A DNA stretch of 64,000 bases, from the NCBI GenBank assembly GCA_964621455.1, contig CAZULW010000002.1, positions 48,969 through 112,968 of the forward strand. The letters run 5' to 3'. Below are positions 35,525 to 44,131 of this stretch, one piece after another. How positions within the stretch are numbered: the first letter of the stretch is position 1; each line of letters opens with the position of its first letter. Under the pieces are notes generated by a model. The model was not told where the DNA came from. It saw only the letters and a list, made by a program, of their open reading frames with translations, and ran no database searches. This DNA comes from G020354025 sp964621455 (GTDB lineage: Bacteria > Fidelibacterota > Marinisomatia > SCGC-AAA003-L08 > TS1B11). A program made the position numbers and the translations under genes.

Positions 35525-36229
35525 ATGCTTGCTTCACCAACCAAACTTACCTCTCCAGGTCCGTTCTGGTTAGCAATCACCTTAATGAATACGCTAGAGC
35601 TAGCGGGGACCACCTACTCTGTGGCATGTACCACCCCATTAGCAGGTTTAATGAATACGCTAGTGACGCTAGTGCTGGCAGGGACCACCCTTACCTTAGT
35701 GTTCTATATCATCTACTGCAACATGCGCGAAATGGTGGCTTTTCGCAAGCAGGTTAAGAGAGCGCTTTATGAAACCCAGGCGAGGCTCTCAGGCAATATA
35801 AGTGATGATGAATTGCTGCAGAAGTTCTCCGAGCGCTTTACTCTGAAGCCCGGGGAGAGCATCAGCAAAAGCTCCCGGGCTGCACACCATTTCATATCCC
35901 TCCTTACAGACATAAGTAAGGAGAAGTTTGGAGCGATCTTTTTGAATGCCAATAACGAGGTCCTTCACAGCGAGGTGCTCTTTGAAGGCTCTCTTACTAC
36001 GTCTGGCATCTATCCGCGAGAACTCATCAAGCGCGTATTGGAACTAAACGCTGCTGCCATCATTATTGGCCACAATCATCCATCCGGGTCTGTCTGCCCT
36101 AGCAGACAGGACTTGAAGATTACGCAGATCATCAGGCAAGCGTGTATGACTATGGAAATTAAATTTCATGACCATATTATCGTCGGGAACGGTAACTGGT
36201 TCTCCTTTCAGAACGCCATGATGCTTTAG
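35525..36229 (+). CDS. RadC-like JAB/MPN protein with a membrane-type N-terminus
   Basis: The C-terminal half (about 105-234) is the RadC-type JAB domain, with the metal-binding pattern HNHPSG-x(n)-SRQD and the closing DHIIVGNGNW. The normal RadC N-terminal helix-hairpin-helix part is missing; instead there are two hydrophobic stretches (about 15-63) made by an imperfect direct repeat (MNTLxLAGTT occurs twice), then a coiled linker. The biological role of RadC proteins is unsettled; many sit on mobile elements. This form looks membrane-attached if the N-terminus is translated; a start at a later ATG cannot be excluded. Confidence 0.75.
   Translation: MLASPTKLTSPGPFWLAITLMNTLELAGTTYSVACTTPLAGLMNTLVTLVLAGTTLTLVFYIIYCNMREMVAFRKQVKRALYETQARLSGNISDDELLQKFSERFTLKPGESISKSSRAAHHFISLLTDISKEKFGAIFLNANNEVLHSEVLFEGSLTTSGIYPRELIKRVLELNAAAIIIGHNHPSGSVCPSRQDLKITQIIRQACMTMEIKFHDHIIVGNGNWFSFQNAMML
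35586..35692 (+). repeat. Imperfect direct repeat inside the RadC-like gene
   Basis: ATGAATACGCTAG occurs at 35586 and again at 35651, each followed by a matching stretch containing GGGACCACC. The repeat encodes the hydrophobic N-terminus. Confidence 0.75.
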
Positions 36230-36803
36230 TTGATGGCCAAGATAGTTAGCTGATATTTCATAGATTTATAGGGGTAGACAGCCCCTGTGCCACTTTTTCG
36301 GTGTACGCTATGAGAGCAAGACCATCCCTGCTGTTCCCTCTAATGTTGGCAGTGCTCGTCTGCAACAGGGGATCGGGGTGTAGATGCACGAATTCCTTGA
36401 CTTTCCTCTGCTGCCGTTGTATTCTTTCACTGCCCAGGGTTCGTATCTATAAGCCCCTTGTTGGAGGATCGCTCATGGTTCCGTTAGGTACTGAATCCTG
36501 GGCTTACTTGTCCAGGGTTCCGGGTGATCGCTTTAGGGTACACTCCTTTAGCGTGGAAACTGGCCTTTCCTTCTGGAGCATTATGCATTCTTTATTTTCC
36601 TGAAATTCCCCCCAGCCAAGAATGATACTTGAACTATAGTCTGCAAAGGGTTAGTATTACTGACAGTCGGGGCCTGGGTTACGCCTAGAGGAAACAGCCT
36701 AGACCCAGGGTGTTAGACCAGTTTCAACCGAAAGTTACTGCGTTCTCCATACCGGGGCATTTCCTTGCTCCCCAGCCCCTATCGAGGGTAAACTTGCCCG
36801 ACG
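36230..36803. other. Intergenic region, 574 bp
   Basis: A 100-codon frame at 36301-36603 has no recognisable features and cysteine-rich, random-looking composition; I do not call it a gene. An inverted repeat (TGGGT with ACCCA) surrounds AGGAAACAG near 36670-36705. Otherwise nothing is recognised; the promoter of the following TPR operon should lie here. Confidence 0.4.
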
Positions 36804-38762
36804 ATGAAGGAACCAGCAATGGCTCACAGGGAGCTGAAGTACCTTATCCTCCCGAATGTTGGAGGCCGCGCCATCGTCCCCATTTCCCTGGATGTCCGCC
36901 TTCGCTACCTTAGGCTGCCCGCCTTGATCTTGTTTCTTGCGCTATTCACCGGCTGCGCCTACTTCAACACCTTCTATAATGCCAGGGCTTATTATGACAC
37001 CGGTGTAAAGGCCCTGGATACCGGTCGCGCCGCCGGCGGCGACAACATCTCCCAACCGGCCAGCGATGCTTTCGGGAAAGCGATTGAAAAATCGCTGAAA
37101 GTTATCGATAAGTACCCTGAAAGTCGCTACATCGACGATGCCTTTTTCATCATCGGCAGGAGCCATTTCAACCGCCGGGAGTATGGCATGGCCGAGAGAT
37201 ACCTGCGGCAACTGCTCAAGGAGTACCCCTGGAGTCCTTTCAGCGGTCAGGCGCTGGTCTGGCTGGCCAAGGTCCACGCGCAGCTGGGCCTGTACGAGGC
37301 GGTGGAGGAAGATATTGCCCCGATTCTCGCCAAGCCCAACCCGCCGCGGGAATTGCTCACCGAAATCTATATACTTCGTGGGGAAATAGCCTTGCGACAG
37401 GGTAATGTGTCCCTGGCAATCAGTGCCTTCCAGGAAGGAGTAGAGCTGGCTGCCAACGCCGCGCAACAGGCCGAACTCTACCACCAACTTTATACGCTGG
37501 CTGTCGGTGAGGAGGACTACTCTGCCGCCCTGGGCTTCCTGGATAAATACGCCCGCACCACCCCCAATGAAAGCGAACGGGTCAACGCGCGGTTGATCCG
37601 TGTTCAACTCCGCCAGCAGATGAACGATTTCGAGGGGGCCTACAGAGAGATCCGGAATATGGTGGCTCTCACTGAATTCGCCGGCATCATTCCCGAGCTG
37701 CAACTGGAGCTGGGTAAAATCGAGTTTCAGGAAGGGAACAGAGCTGCGGCCCTGGACCGCTTTATCGGTGTTCTTGAGGAGTTCGGAACCCTGCCTGAGG
37801 CCAGTGAGGCGGCTTACCGGGCCGGAGAAATCTACTTCACAGAATTTCATGATATCGATGAGGCCCAAAGTCAGTTCAAACGCGTCAAGCGGAACACCAC
37901 CTACTATCAACCCGCCCAAGTGAAACTGCAGCAGATTTCCAACCTCAAAGAGCTAAACAAAAAGATCAGCACCCTCCGAGCCCAGCTGGGCCTGATGGTG
38001 GAGGAAGCAGAAGAGCCGGTGGGCGAGGGGGTGGTGGCCGAAAGTCGAGAATCTGGTAAAGTCCAGGGCAAGGCCCAGGAAGAAACCGACCCGGCTGGCG
38101 TCGGCATAGATACAACCAAGGTTCGCCAGGAACTGGCCCATGCCTTATATCGGCTCGGTGAAATCCAACTGTTTGAGATGGAGATGCCTGATACCGCCCT
38201 GGAAATTATGGCCGAAATTGTATCAAGTTTTAATGACACGGAGGTTGCTGCCCAGGCGGCTTACCTCCTTTATGTCCATACGCGGGACTATCCCGAGCAG
38301 GCGGCTTTCTGGCGCGCCCTGCTACTTGAGCAGTATCCTGACTCACCCTATGGCTTGCTCCTGAGCGACAAAGGCTTTACATCCGGGGATCCCGTTCTCG
38401 ACTCCCTCACGGCCCTGGTTGACGAAAAGGTGTCCCAGAGTCCCCGGCAAGCGCTGAACCTTTTTCGCGAGATCCGGGACCGATTTGGCACAGAGCAATC
38501 TTGCTTTGCCATTGCTTACGTCTATGATGAGTACCTTGACCAGCTGGACAGTGCTATCACCACCTATGATGAGTATCTGCTTTTGTACCCCTCGGGTGTG
38601 TATAGCAAAGACGCCGGTGAACGCCTGGAATTCCTTCGCCGGATCAAGGCAGGTCTGTCCAGCCCGCCAAAAGAGATCACCGGGCAGATTATCGAAGATT
38701 CCAGCCGTATGGTGAACCTGCAAGAGCAGCAGGGATCGCCTGACAGTTTGAACGTTCCTTAG
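36804..38762 (+). CDS. TPR-repeat lipoprotein (CAYFNTFYNAR type)
   Basis: A 652-residue protein with a long N-terminal extension, a hydrophobic segment and a lipobox LFTGC near residue 50, so the mature protein starts CAYFNTFYNARAYY. The rest is a chain of TPR-like units in two blocks (about 65-400 and 430-620), with a charged linker near 405-435. Proteins with this mature start are common in Chlorobi/Ignavibacteria/Marinimicrobia-type genomes and are probably outer-membrane scaffolds; function is not established. Its 3' end is 16 bp from pyrK. ATG 36819 is an alternative start. Confidence 0.8.
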   Translation: MKEPAMAHRELKYLILPNVGGRAIVPISLDVRLRYLRLPALILFLALFTGCAYFNTFYNARAYYDTGVKALDTGRAAGGDNISQPASDAFGKAIEKSLKVIDKYPESRYIDDAFFIIGRSHFNRREYGMAERYLRQLLKEYPWSPFSGQALVWLAKVHAQLGLYEAVEEDIAPILAKPNPPRELLTEIYILRGEIALRQGNVSLAISAFQEGVELAANAAQQAELYHQLYTLAVGEEDYSAALGFLDKYARTTPNESERVNARLIRVQLRQQMNDFEGAYREIRNMVALTEFAGIIPELQLELGKIEFQEGNRAAALDRFIGVLEEFGTLPEASEAAYRAGEIYFTEFHDIDEAQSQFKRVKRNTTYYQPAQVKLQQISNLKELNKKISTLRAQLGLMVEEAEEPVGEGVVAESRESGKVQGKAQEETDPAGVGIDTTKVRQELAHALYRLGEIQLFEMEMPDTALEIMAEIVSSFNDTEVAAQAAYLLYVHTRDYPEQAAFWRALLLEQYPDSPYGLLLSDKGFTSGDPVLDSLTALVDEKVSQSPRQALNLFREIRDRFGTEQSCFAIAYVYDEYLDQLDSAITTYDEYLLLYPSGVYSKDAGERLEFLRRIKAGLSSPPKEITGQIIEDSSRMVNLQEQQGSPDSLNVP

Positions 38763-38778
38763 TAACCTTGGCCTGACC

Positions 38779-39567
38779 ATGGTGATTGAAGAAGGTGCGG
38801 TGATCTCAAACGGCCAGCTGGCACGGGGGACTTATACCATGGAACTGGTGGCCCCGGCGATTGCCGCCTCCGTCAAACCGGGCCAGTTCGTCAATATCTT
38901 AATCGATGAGGGATGGCAGCCTCTCCTCCGGCGACCCATGAGTGTGGCGTCCCGCCAGGCTGACCACATCGGTTTGATCTACAAGGTTCTCGGCGTCGGA
39001 ACTCAGGTAATGGCTGGATGGACCCCCGGACATGCTGTGAATTTGCTGGGGCCGCTGGGGAACGGCTGGAGCGTTGCTGAGGGCACCTTTCCCGTCCTGG
39101 TTGGGGGTGGCGTGGGGATCGCTCCTATCATTTTTCTGCATGACGAACTCAACGGGCGCGACCGTGAGCATCACCTTCTAATGGGAGCGCATGACCGGGC
39201 CGAACACTATCTCCATCATGACCCCGGGAATAATATCACCCTCACCACCGATAATGGCACTGTCGGCATAAAGGGCACAGTGGTGGACGGCCTCTTGAAG
39301 GTACTGGATCAGTTAAGCGCCAACCATGTTACCGCCTTCGGCTGCGGGCCGCCTCCCATGCTCAACGCCTTGAAAGACTTCACCCTGGGGCAGGGCCTCC
39401 CGTGCCAACTGGCCACCGAAGAGCTGATGGGCTGCGGTTTCGGCATCTGCCAGGGATGCAGCGTGGAGATGAAAAACGACGAGGACCCCGCCCGGCCCAG
39501 CTACCGGCGCCGTTTCAAGCTGGCCTGCACTGATGGACCTGTCTTCTGGGCCCACGAACTGGTATGA
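38779..39567 (+). CDS. pyrK: PyrK, dihydroorotate dehydrogenase electron-transfer subunit
   Basis: A 262-residue FAD/2Fe-2S flavoprotein. The FAD domain has LRRPMSVAS and the NAD-binding domain GGGVGIAPIIFL. The C-terminal 2Fe-2S cluster is ligated by cysteines in CGFGICQGCSVEM and FKLACTDGPVF. It passes electrons from class 1B dihydroorotate dehydrogenase to NAD+. Its stop overlaps the pyrD ATG. Confidence 0.95.
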   Translation: MVIEEGAVISNGQLARGTYTMELVAPAIAASVKPGQFVNILIDEGWQPLLRRPMSVASRQADHIGLIYKVLGVGTQVMAGWTPGHAVNLLGPLGNGWSVAEGTFPVLVGGGVGIAPIIFLHDELNGRDREHHLLMGAHDRAEHYLHHDPGNNITLTTDNGTVGIKGTVVDGLLKVLDQLSANHVTAFGCGPPPMLNALKDFTLGQGLPCQLATEELMGCGFGICQGCSVEMKNDEDPARPSYRRRFKLACTDGPVFWAHELV

Positions 39568-40490
39568 GCCCTATGGTGGACCTCACTGTCGCCCTTGGCG
39601 GGAAGCTTACCCTCCAGAACCCGATTCTCACCGCCAGCGGCACTTTCGGTTACGGGGATGAGGCCCTGGACCTGGTGGATGTAAACCAGCTGGGCGGACT
39701 GATCACCAAGTCGATCACCCGACACCCCCGGGAAGGCCATCCGCCGCCGCGCATTGCCGAGACCCCCGCCGGCATGCTCAATGCCATCGGTCTGGCCAAC
39801 ATCGGGGTGGAACGTTTCTGCGCCGAGAAACTGCCATTTCTTGGCAAGCTCAACACCACTGTCATTGTGAGCATCGCCGGCTCCAGTTTCGACGAGTATC
39901 AGGAAGTAATGAAGGTCATAGAGGTCCAGCAGCCTTCCATCAATGGCTACGAGATCAACATTTCCTGCCCAAACGTAAATGAAGGCGGTATGGAGTTCGG
40001 CATCAGCGCCAGCGTGACCGAAGAGCTGACCCGCAGCCTCCGGCAGCTGACCGAGCGCTTCCTGATGGTCAAGCTCAGCCCGAACGTGACGGACATCGGT
40101 GAGATTGCCCAGGCGGCCCAGGCTGGTGGAGCCGATGCGGTCAGCGCCATCAATACGGTTGTTGGCATGGGAATAGATCCCCTGACAGGAAAATTCCAGC
40201 TCAGTACCGGCACCGGCGGTCTCTCCGGGCCGGCCATCAAGCCCATCGCCCTGGCCGCCGTCTACAAAATTGCACGGGCGGTAACCATTCCCGTCATCGG
40301 TATCGGGGGCATCATGAGCGCCGAGGACGTGGTAGCGTTTATCCGGGCCGGGGCCCACGCTGTGCAAATTGGGACCGCCAATTACCGCGACCCGGCTATC
40401 GGTGTCCGCCTGGCCTCTAAGCTGCGCTCCTTCCTGGAGGAGTTGGGGATAGATCTGCTCTCCGAAATAAGGGGCAGTGCTCATCCATGA
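39564..40490 (+). CDS. pyrD: PyrD, class 1B dihydroorotate dehydrogenase
   Basis: A 308-residue FMN enzyme of pyrimidine synthesis. ILTASGTFGYG near the N-terminus, GLANIGVERF, and NISCPNV with the catalytic cysteine (class 1 rather than the serine of class 2) are visible, as is the FMN phosphate site IGIGGIMSAEDV. With PyrK it forms the NAD-linked 1B complex. ATGA overlaps join it to both neighbours. Confidence 0.96.
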   Translation: MSPMVDLTVALGGKLTLQNPILTASGTFGYGDEALDLVDVNQLGGLITKSITRHPREGHPPPRIAETPAGMLNAIGLANIGVERFCAEKLPFLGKLNTTVIVSIAGSSFDEYQEVMKVIEVQQPSINGYEINISCPNVNEGGMEFGISASVTEELTRSLRQLTERFLMVKLSPNVTDIGEIAQAAQAGGADAVSAINTVVGMGIDPLTGKFQLSTGTGGLSGPAIKPIALAAVYKIARAVTIPVIGIGGIMSAEDVVAFIRAGAHAVQIGTANYRDPAIGVRLASKLRSFLEELGIDLLSEIRGSAHP

Positions 40491-41002
40491 AGCCGGGTCT
40501 CCAGCGGGCAGGTGTCATAGGTATGGGCATTTTGTTCCTGGCCGCTGCCTGCGCGTCTGCTCCGCGGTACACCTCCGACCGAAAGCCGCCGCCAAAAAGG
40601 AGTCCTCCCAGCCGGAGGATTACGCCGCCGGCAACACGTACTCCTTCTATCAAGGTCAGTCCGGGTGCCGTTTTCGTCGGCGTTTCTTCCTACTACGGCG
40701 CCGATTTTCACGGCAAACTCACCGCTAACGGCGAGGTATACGATATGTACGGGCTCACAGCCGCCCACAGAGACCTGCCCCTTAACACTATTATTCGGGT
40801 TACCAACCAGGCCAACGGAAAAAGCCTGATCGTGCGGATCAACGACAGGGGGCCATGGATACAGGGACGCATGCTGGACCTGTCGTACGGCGCGGCGCTG
40901 AAGCTGGGCTTTATTTCTCAGGGCACAACCCGGGTAAAGGTGGAAGTGATAGAGGTGGGGGATGATGTGTACATGAAACACCTCCCCGGTAAGCAACCAT
41001 GA
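40487..41002 (+). CDS. rlpA: RlpA-like septal lytic transglycosylase lipoprotein
   Basis: A 171-residue lipoprotein (lipobox LAAAC near residue 22) with a proline- and arginine-rich linker and a C-terminal double-psi beta-barrel domain: GVSSYYGADFHGKLTANGE, then TAAHRDLPLNT and VRINDRGPW with the catalytic Asp. RlpA cleaves denuded glycan strands. The C-terminal SPOR domain of E. coli RlpA is absent. It overlaps pyrD by 4 bp and closes this gene run. Confidence 0.9.
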   Translation: MKPGLQRAGVIGMGILFLAAACASAPRYTSDRKPPPKRSPPSRRITPPATRTPSIKVSPGAVFVGVSSYYGADFHGKLTANGEVYDMYGLTAAHRDLPLNTIIRVTNQANGKSLIVRINDRGPWIQGRMLDLSYGAALKLGFISQGTTRVKVEVIEVGDDVYMKHLPGKQP

Positions 41003-41102
41003 TTCCGAGCTCACCCCCGCCCTGCGGTGGGGTTCGCCGGGGTGGGTCTTGTTGTGGAACAGGATGAACCTCTTGATCCACTGAACATACTTCTTTATAT
41101 AT

Positions 41103-41131
41103 TTGACACCTCATGCCTTGATATGTAATAT
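41103..41131 (+). promoter_or_regulatory. Strong sigma-70-type promoter in front of the cassette-like array
   Basis: A consensus -35 TTGACA (41103-41108), a 17-bp spacer and a -10 TAATAT (41126-41131) lie about 95 bp upstream of the first accessory ORF and point into the same-strand gene run. This is the best promoter match I saw in the window and takes the place of an integron Pc promoter. Confidence 0.65.
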
Positions 41132-41224
41132 CGACTTGGTGATAAGCAGAATATCATATTCTCAGGGTATTTAGCTTTTCTTCATAAATGATAGTTCGAT
41201 GGACAGAAAGGAAAGAAGATCAAA

Positions 41225-41527
41225 ATGAACCCACAGTCAGCAAAGACAGTCTATGATGAAATCGAGGCCCACATGAACAAACAAGGAGGCCCGTATTCTG
41301 CATGGTATTGCGGCATCGCATCCGACTGGCGAGATCGCCTCTTCAATGACCACCAAGTCCCACGGAAGGACCATTGGTACATCGCCAGACAGTGTAACGA
41401 CGACACTGACGCCCGCAATGTCGAGCAGGCTTTGCTCAAACTTGGGTGCGAAGGTGGCGGTGGCGGTGGTGACAGAACGACCGTTTCCGTCTATGCGTAC
41501 TTGAAGAGTAGAGAGACTAATCCCTGA
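41225..41527 (+). CDS. Small protein with a GIY-YIG-like pattern
   Basis: A 100-residue protein preceded by GGAAAGAAG. The core, AWYCGIASDWRDRLFNDHQV then DDTDARNVEQALL, resembles GIY-YIG nucleases: a Y-x-GI strand, an Arg one turn into the next helix and a later Glu. A glycine run (GGGGGG) follows and the protein ends VYAYLKSRETNP. The nuclease reading is inference. It is the first gene after the strong promoter and is followed after 24 bp by an attC site, so it looks like a gene cassette. Confidence 0.6.
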   Translation: MNPQSAKTVYDEIEAHMNKQGGPYSAWYCGIASDWRDRLFNDHQVPRKDHWYIARQCNDDTDARNVEQALLKLGCEGGGGGGDRTTVSVYAYLKSRETNP

Positions 41528-41550
41528 ATTACGGAGAAAGACAACTCAGC

Positions 41551-41608
41551 ATCGAACAACCATTTGCAGCGGACGGCGTTCCGCCGCCGCTGAACCGTGA
41601 CGTTAGGT
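41551..41608 (+). other. Integron-type attC site 1
   Basis: A 58-nt site. The right end has GTTAGGT (41602-41608), matching R' GTTRRRY; the left end ATCGAAC fits six of seven positions of R'' RYYYAAC. Between them CAGCGG (41567-41572) pairs with CCGCTG (41587-41592) and CGGCG (41574-41578) with CGCCG (41582-41586), leaving A41573 unpaired, as the extrahelical base of attC sites should be. It lies 24 bp after one gene and 45 bp before the next. Confidence 0.75.
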
Positions 41609-41652
41609 GCCCGAATAACTCGCTTAAAAAGCTCACTTGATGGAGGTTACAG

Positions 41653-42714
41653 ATGGCAGAACCAGAAAAGGTAAAATTATCTAAAACTGATAAGGATACG
41701 CGGCGTACATCCCGGGCGACTCCACTTGTATTCATTGGCCACGATAGTCGTGATGCTGAACTCGCCGAGGCGTTCAGCAAACTTCTGAGCAGTGTAAGCG
41801 CCGGTGTACTGAAGTCCTTCCGGTCCTCCGACCACAAAGGTTCACAAGGCATAGAGTACGGTGTCGAGTGGTATCCTGAACTAATGTCCAAGCTGGAGTC
41901 TGCGTCAGATGTCGTATGTCTCCTGACTCAGCAAAGCCTTGACCGACCATGGATTCTGTACGAAGCAGGTGTTGCAAAAGGAAAGCTGGACACGCCCGTC
42001 TATGGCGTAGCTTTAGGAATTCCTCTTAGCAGAGCAAACAAAGGTCCATTCGCTCAGTTCCAAAATTGTGATGACAAGGAGGGCTCCCTGACTAAATTGG
42101 TTCTGCAACTACTTCAGCGGATTCCTGACTCTGAACCGGATAAGGAAGCGGTACGGATGCAGGTGGATTCGTTCAAGGAGAAAGCCCAAACGCTTCTCAA
42201 GGGAATCCGAGGTAATGAAGAGTCCCCTGAGATGGAGGCTGTGGATGCTTCTTCCGTCGCCAAGCTGTTCGAGGAAGTGAAGGTTATGTTTCAGGATCTC
42301 CCATCGCGCATCGAGGGCAGAATTGCTGAGGGAGTCGCGCCGATCCGCCGCCCCCCTATGCGGTATCTCCATCCCATGATGCTGGAGGAGATGATACATA
42401 TGCTGGGAGAAGGCCCGGACGACCCTATCGGATTGACCATGCTCGCTGGTCTTGTCCGCGATGACTTCCCATGGCTCTATGAGATTATAATGGAAGCGCA
42501 TCGAGAGGTGAAGGGGGGAGACGCAAAGACAGCACGCTTGGCGCTCAAAAGAATTCGACGAGCGACAGAGATAATTACGCATAGTCCGTTCATGGAGGAA
42601 CTAGGGTATCATTCGAAAGAGATGCGCATGTTCATAGGAGAACTTCCTATGTTTATTGACCATTATTTGCGTCGCATAGAAAAGAAGGCTAAACGGATAC
42701 CTTCGAAGAAGTAG
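41653..42714 (+). CDS. TIR-domain protein (probable defence effector)
   Basis: A 353-residue protein. Residues about 24-150 form a TIR-like domain: PLVFIGHDSRDAELAEAFSK, then SASDVVCLLTQQS and RPWILYEAGVAKG, in which E104 sits where TIR NADases carry their catalytic glutamate. A linker and an uncharacterised helical C-terminus follow, with a basic tail. Bacterial TIR proteins often deplete NAD+ during phage infection; the sensing part here is not recognised. GGAGGT lies upstream. It is flanked by attC site 1 and attC-like site 2. Confidence 0.75.
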   Translation: MAEPEKVKLSKTDKDTRRTSRATPLVFIGHDSRDAELAEAFSKLLSSVSAGVLKSFRSSDHKGSQGIEYGVEWYPELMSKLESASDVVCLLTQQSLDRPWILYEAGVAKGKLDTPVYGVALGIPLSRANKGPFAQFQNCDDKEGSLTKLVLQLLQRIPDSEPDKEAVRMQVDSFKEKAQTLLKGIRGNEESPEMEAVDASSVAKLFEEVKVMFQDLPSRIEGRIAEGVAPIRRPPMRYLHPMMLEEMIHMLGEGPDDPIGLTMLAGLVRDDFPWLYEIIMEAHREVKGGDAKTARLALKRIRRATEIITHSPFMEELGYHSKEMRMFIGELPMFIDHYLRRIEKKAKRIPSKK

Positions 42715-42764
42715 TCCGACGATACAGAGGCGGCCAGCGAGTGATACTCAAGCAATCTAAGGGC

Positions 42765-42836
42765 ACCTAACAAGGCGCTCCACCTGACCGGTTTTCGCTG
42801 GTGCTTCATAGCCGCCGGTGAGCTAGAACGTCTGAC
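42765..42836 (+). other. attC-like site 2
   Basis: ACCTAAC (42765-42771) fits R'' RYYYAAC exactly and continues AAGGCGCT, as in many integron cassettes. A hairpin can form from GCTCCACC...CCGG with CCGGTGAGC (to about 42822). The expected R' is degenerate, GTCTGAC (42830-42836), so the site may be mutated. It separates the TIR gene from the methyltransferase gene. Confidence 0.55.
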
Positions 42837-42860
42837 ATAGTAAGCACACATAGGAATAGT

Positions 42861-44129
42861 ATGTCATACGCAATACAAAGTAGAGACAGTATTGAACAAA
42901 ACAAGCTATATAGTGATGACACCGGAATTCATGACTGGTATAGGTTTGTCTTGTCATACCCACCGCATTTAGTGCGCGATTATATTAATATATTCCAACT
43001 TAATAGTGATCATACAATTCTTGATCCTTTTTGCGGAACCGGGACAACATTAGTTGAAAGTAAAAAACATGGTATTCCATCAATTGGAATTGAAGCAATT
43101 CCTATTGTTCAAATGGCAGCAAGAACCAAAGTTGACTGGAATGTTGATTGTAATGCTCTATTAGAACATTCTTTACTCGTAGCTAAAGAAGTAGAATATC
43201 GATTAAAAATATATGGTAACAATCTAAAAGTTCTTGATACAGAAAGAGAAAAGCTAATTATCATAAATTCGATTAGTCCTGTTCCACTTCACAAATCGCT
43301 TGTTTTTTTAGAAGTTCTAAATGATATGAGCGATGACCGTTTTAATGATATTGAGCGAACTGCTTTTGCTAAACAACTTGTTTATTCATATAGCAATTTG
43401 CATTTTGGACCGGAAGTTGGAGTGAGTCGTAAGAAGAAGAATGACGCTGAAGTAGTGGAACTCTGGTTAAAACAAATTCAAAAAATTGTAGCGGATCTAA
43501 GAGTATGCGCTTCAGAAAATAATGTTCCTTCTAAAGTATATTTAGGTGATTCAAGATCAATAGGCACTTTATTGAATAGACAATCTATAGATGCTATAAT
43601 CACATCTCCACCATATCCAAACGAAAAAGACTATACCAGAACAACTAGACTTGAATCAGTTTTGCTTGGCTTTATGGCTTGTAAGGCTGATTTGCGTGAA
43701 AATAAAGAAATCTTGCTACGCTCTAATACTAGAAATATATACAAAGGAGATGATGATGAAAAATGGGTTGTTAAGCATCAACATATTATGGACTTAGCTG
43801 ATTCCATTGAAGCTAAGCGCATTGAATTAGGAAAAACATCGGGGTTTGAGCGCCTTTATCACAAGGTAGTCAAAAATTATTTTGGAGGTATGGCTCGTCA
43901 TCTGGAAGAATTAAAGTCGGCACTTCGACCGGGAGCACAACTAGCATACGTAGTTGGTGAACAAGCTTCATATTTTCAAATACCTATCCGAACAGGTATG
44001 CTTTTAGCGGACATTGCTATTGAAATGGGTTATGAATTCATAAGTATTGATCTTTTTAGGACTAGATTATCAACAGCAACAAAAAACCGATTGAGAGAAG
44101 AAGTTGTATTACTTAGGTGGAAAGGGTAA
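42861..44129 (+). CDS. DNA methyltransferase of a type II restriction-modification pair
   Basis: A 422-residue methyltransferase with the SAM-binding motif I DPFCGTGTT (55-63) ahead of catalytic motif IV TSPPYPNEKDYTR (about 248-260). The SPPY form is typical of N4-cytosine enzymes, though N6-adenine enzymes can also have it. The gene is markedly A+T-rich relative to the chromosome. It ends two bases before the ATG of the endonuclease gene, the classic layout of a restriction-modification operon. Recognition sequence unknown. Confidence 0.88.
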   Translation: MSYAIQSRDSIEQNKLYSDDTGIHDWYRFVLSYPPHLVRDYINIFQLNSDHTILDPFCGTGTTLVESKKHGIPSIGIEAIPIVQMAARTKVDWNVDCNALLEHSLLVAKEVEYRLKIYGNNLKVLDTEREKLIIINSISPVPLHKSLVFLEVLNDMSDDRFNDIERTAFAKQLVYSYSNLHFGPEVGVSRKKKNDAEVVELWLKQIQKIVADLRVCASENNVPSKVYLGDSRSIGTLLNRQSIDAIITSPPYPNEKDYTRTTRLESVLLGFMACKADLRENKEILLRSNTRNIYKGDDDEKWVVKHQHIMDLADSIEAKRIELGKTSGFERLYHKVVKNYFGGMARHLEELKSALRPGAQLAYVVGEQASYFQIPIRTGMLLADIAIEMGYEFISIDLFRTRLSTATKNRLREEVVLLRWKG

Positions 44130-44131
44130 AC

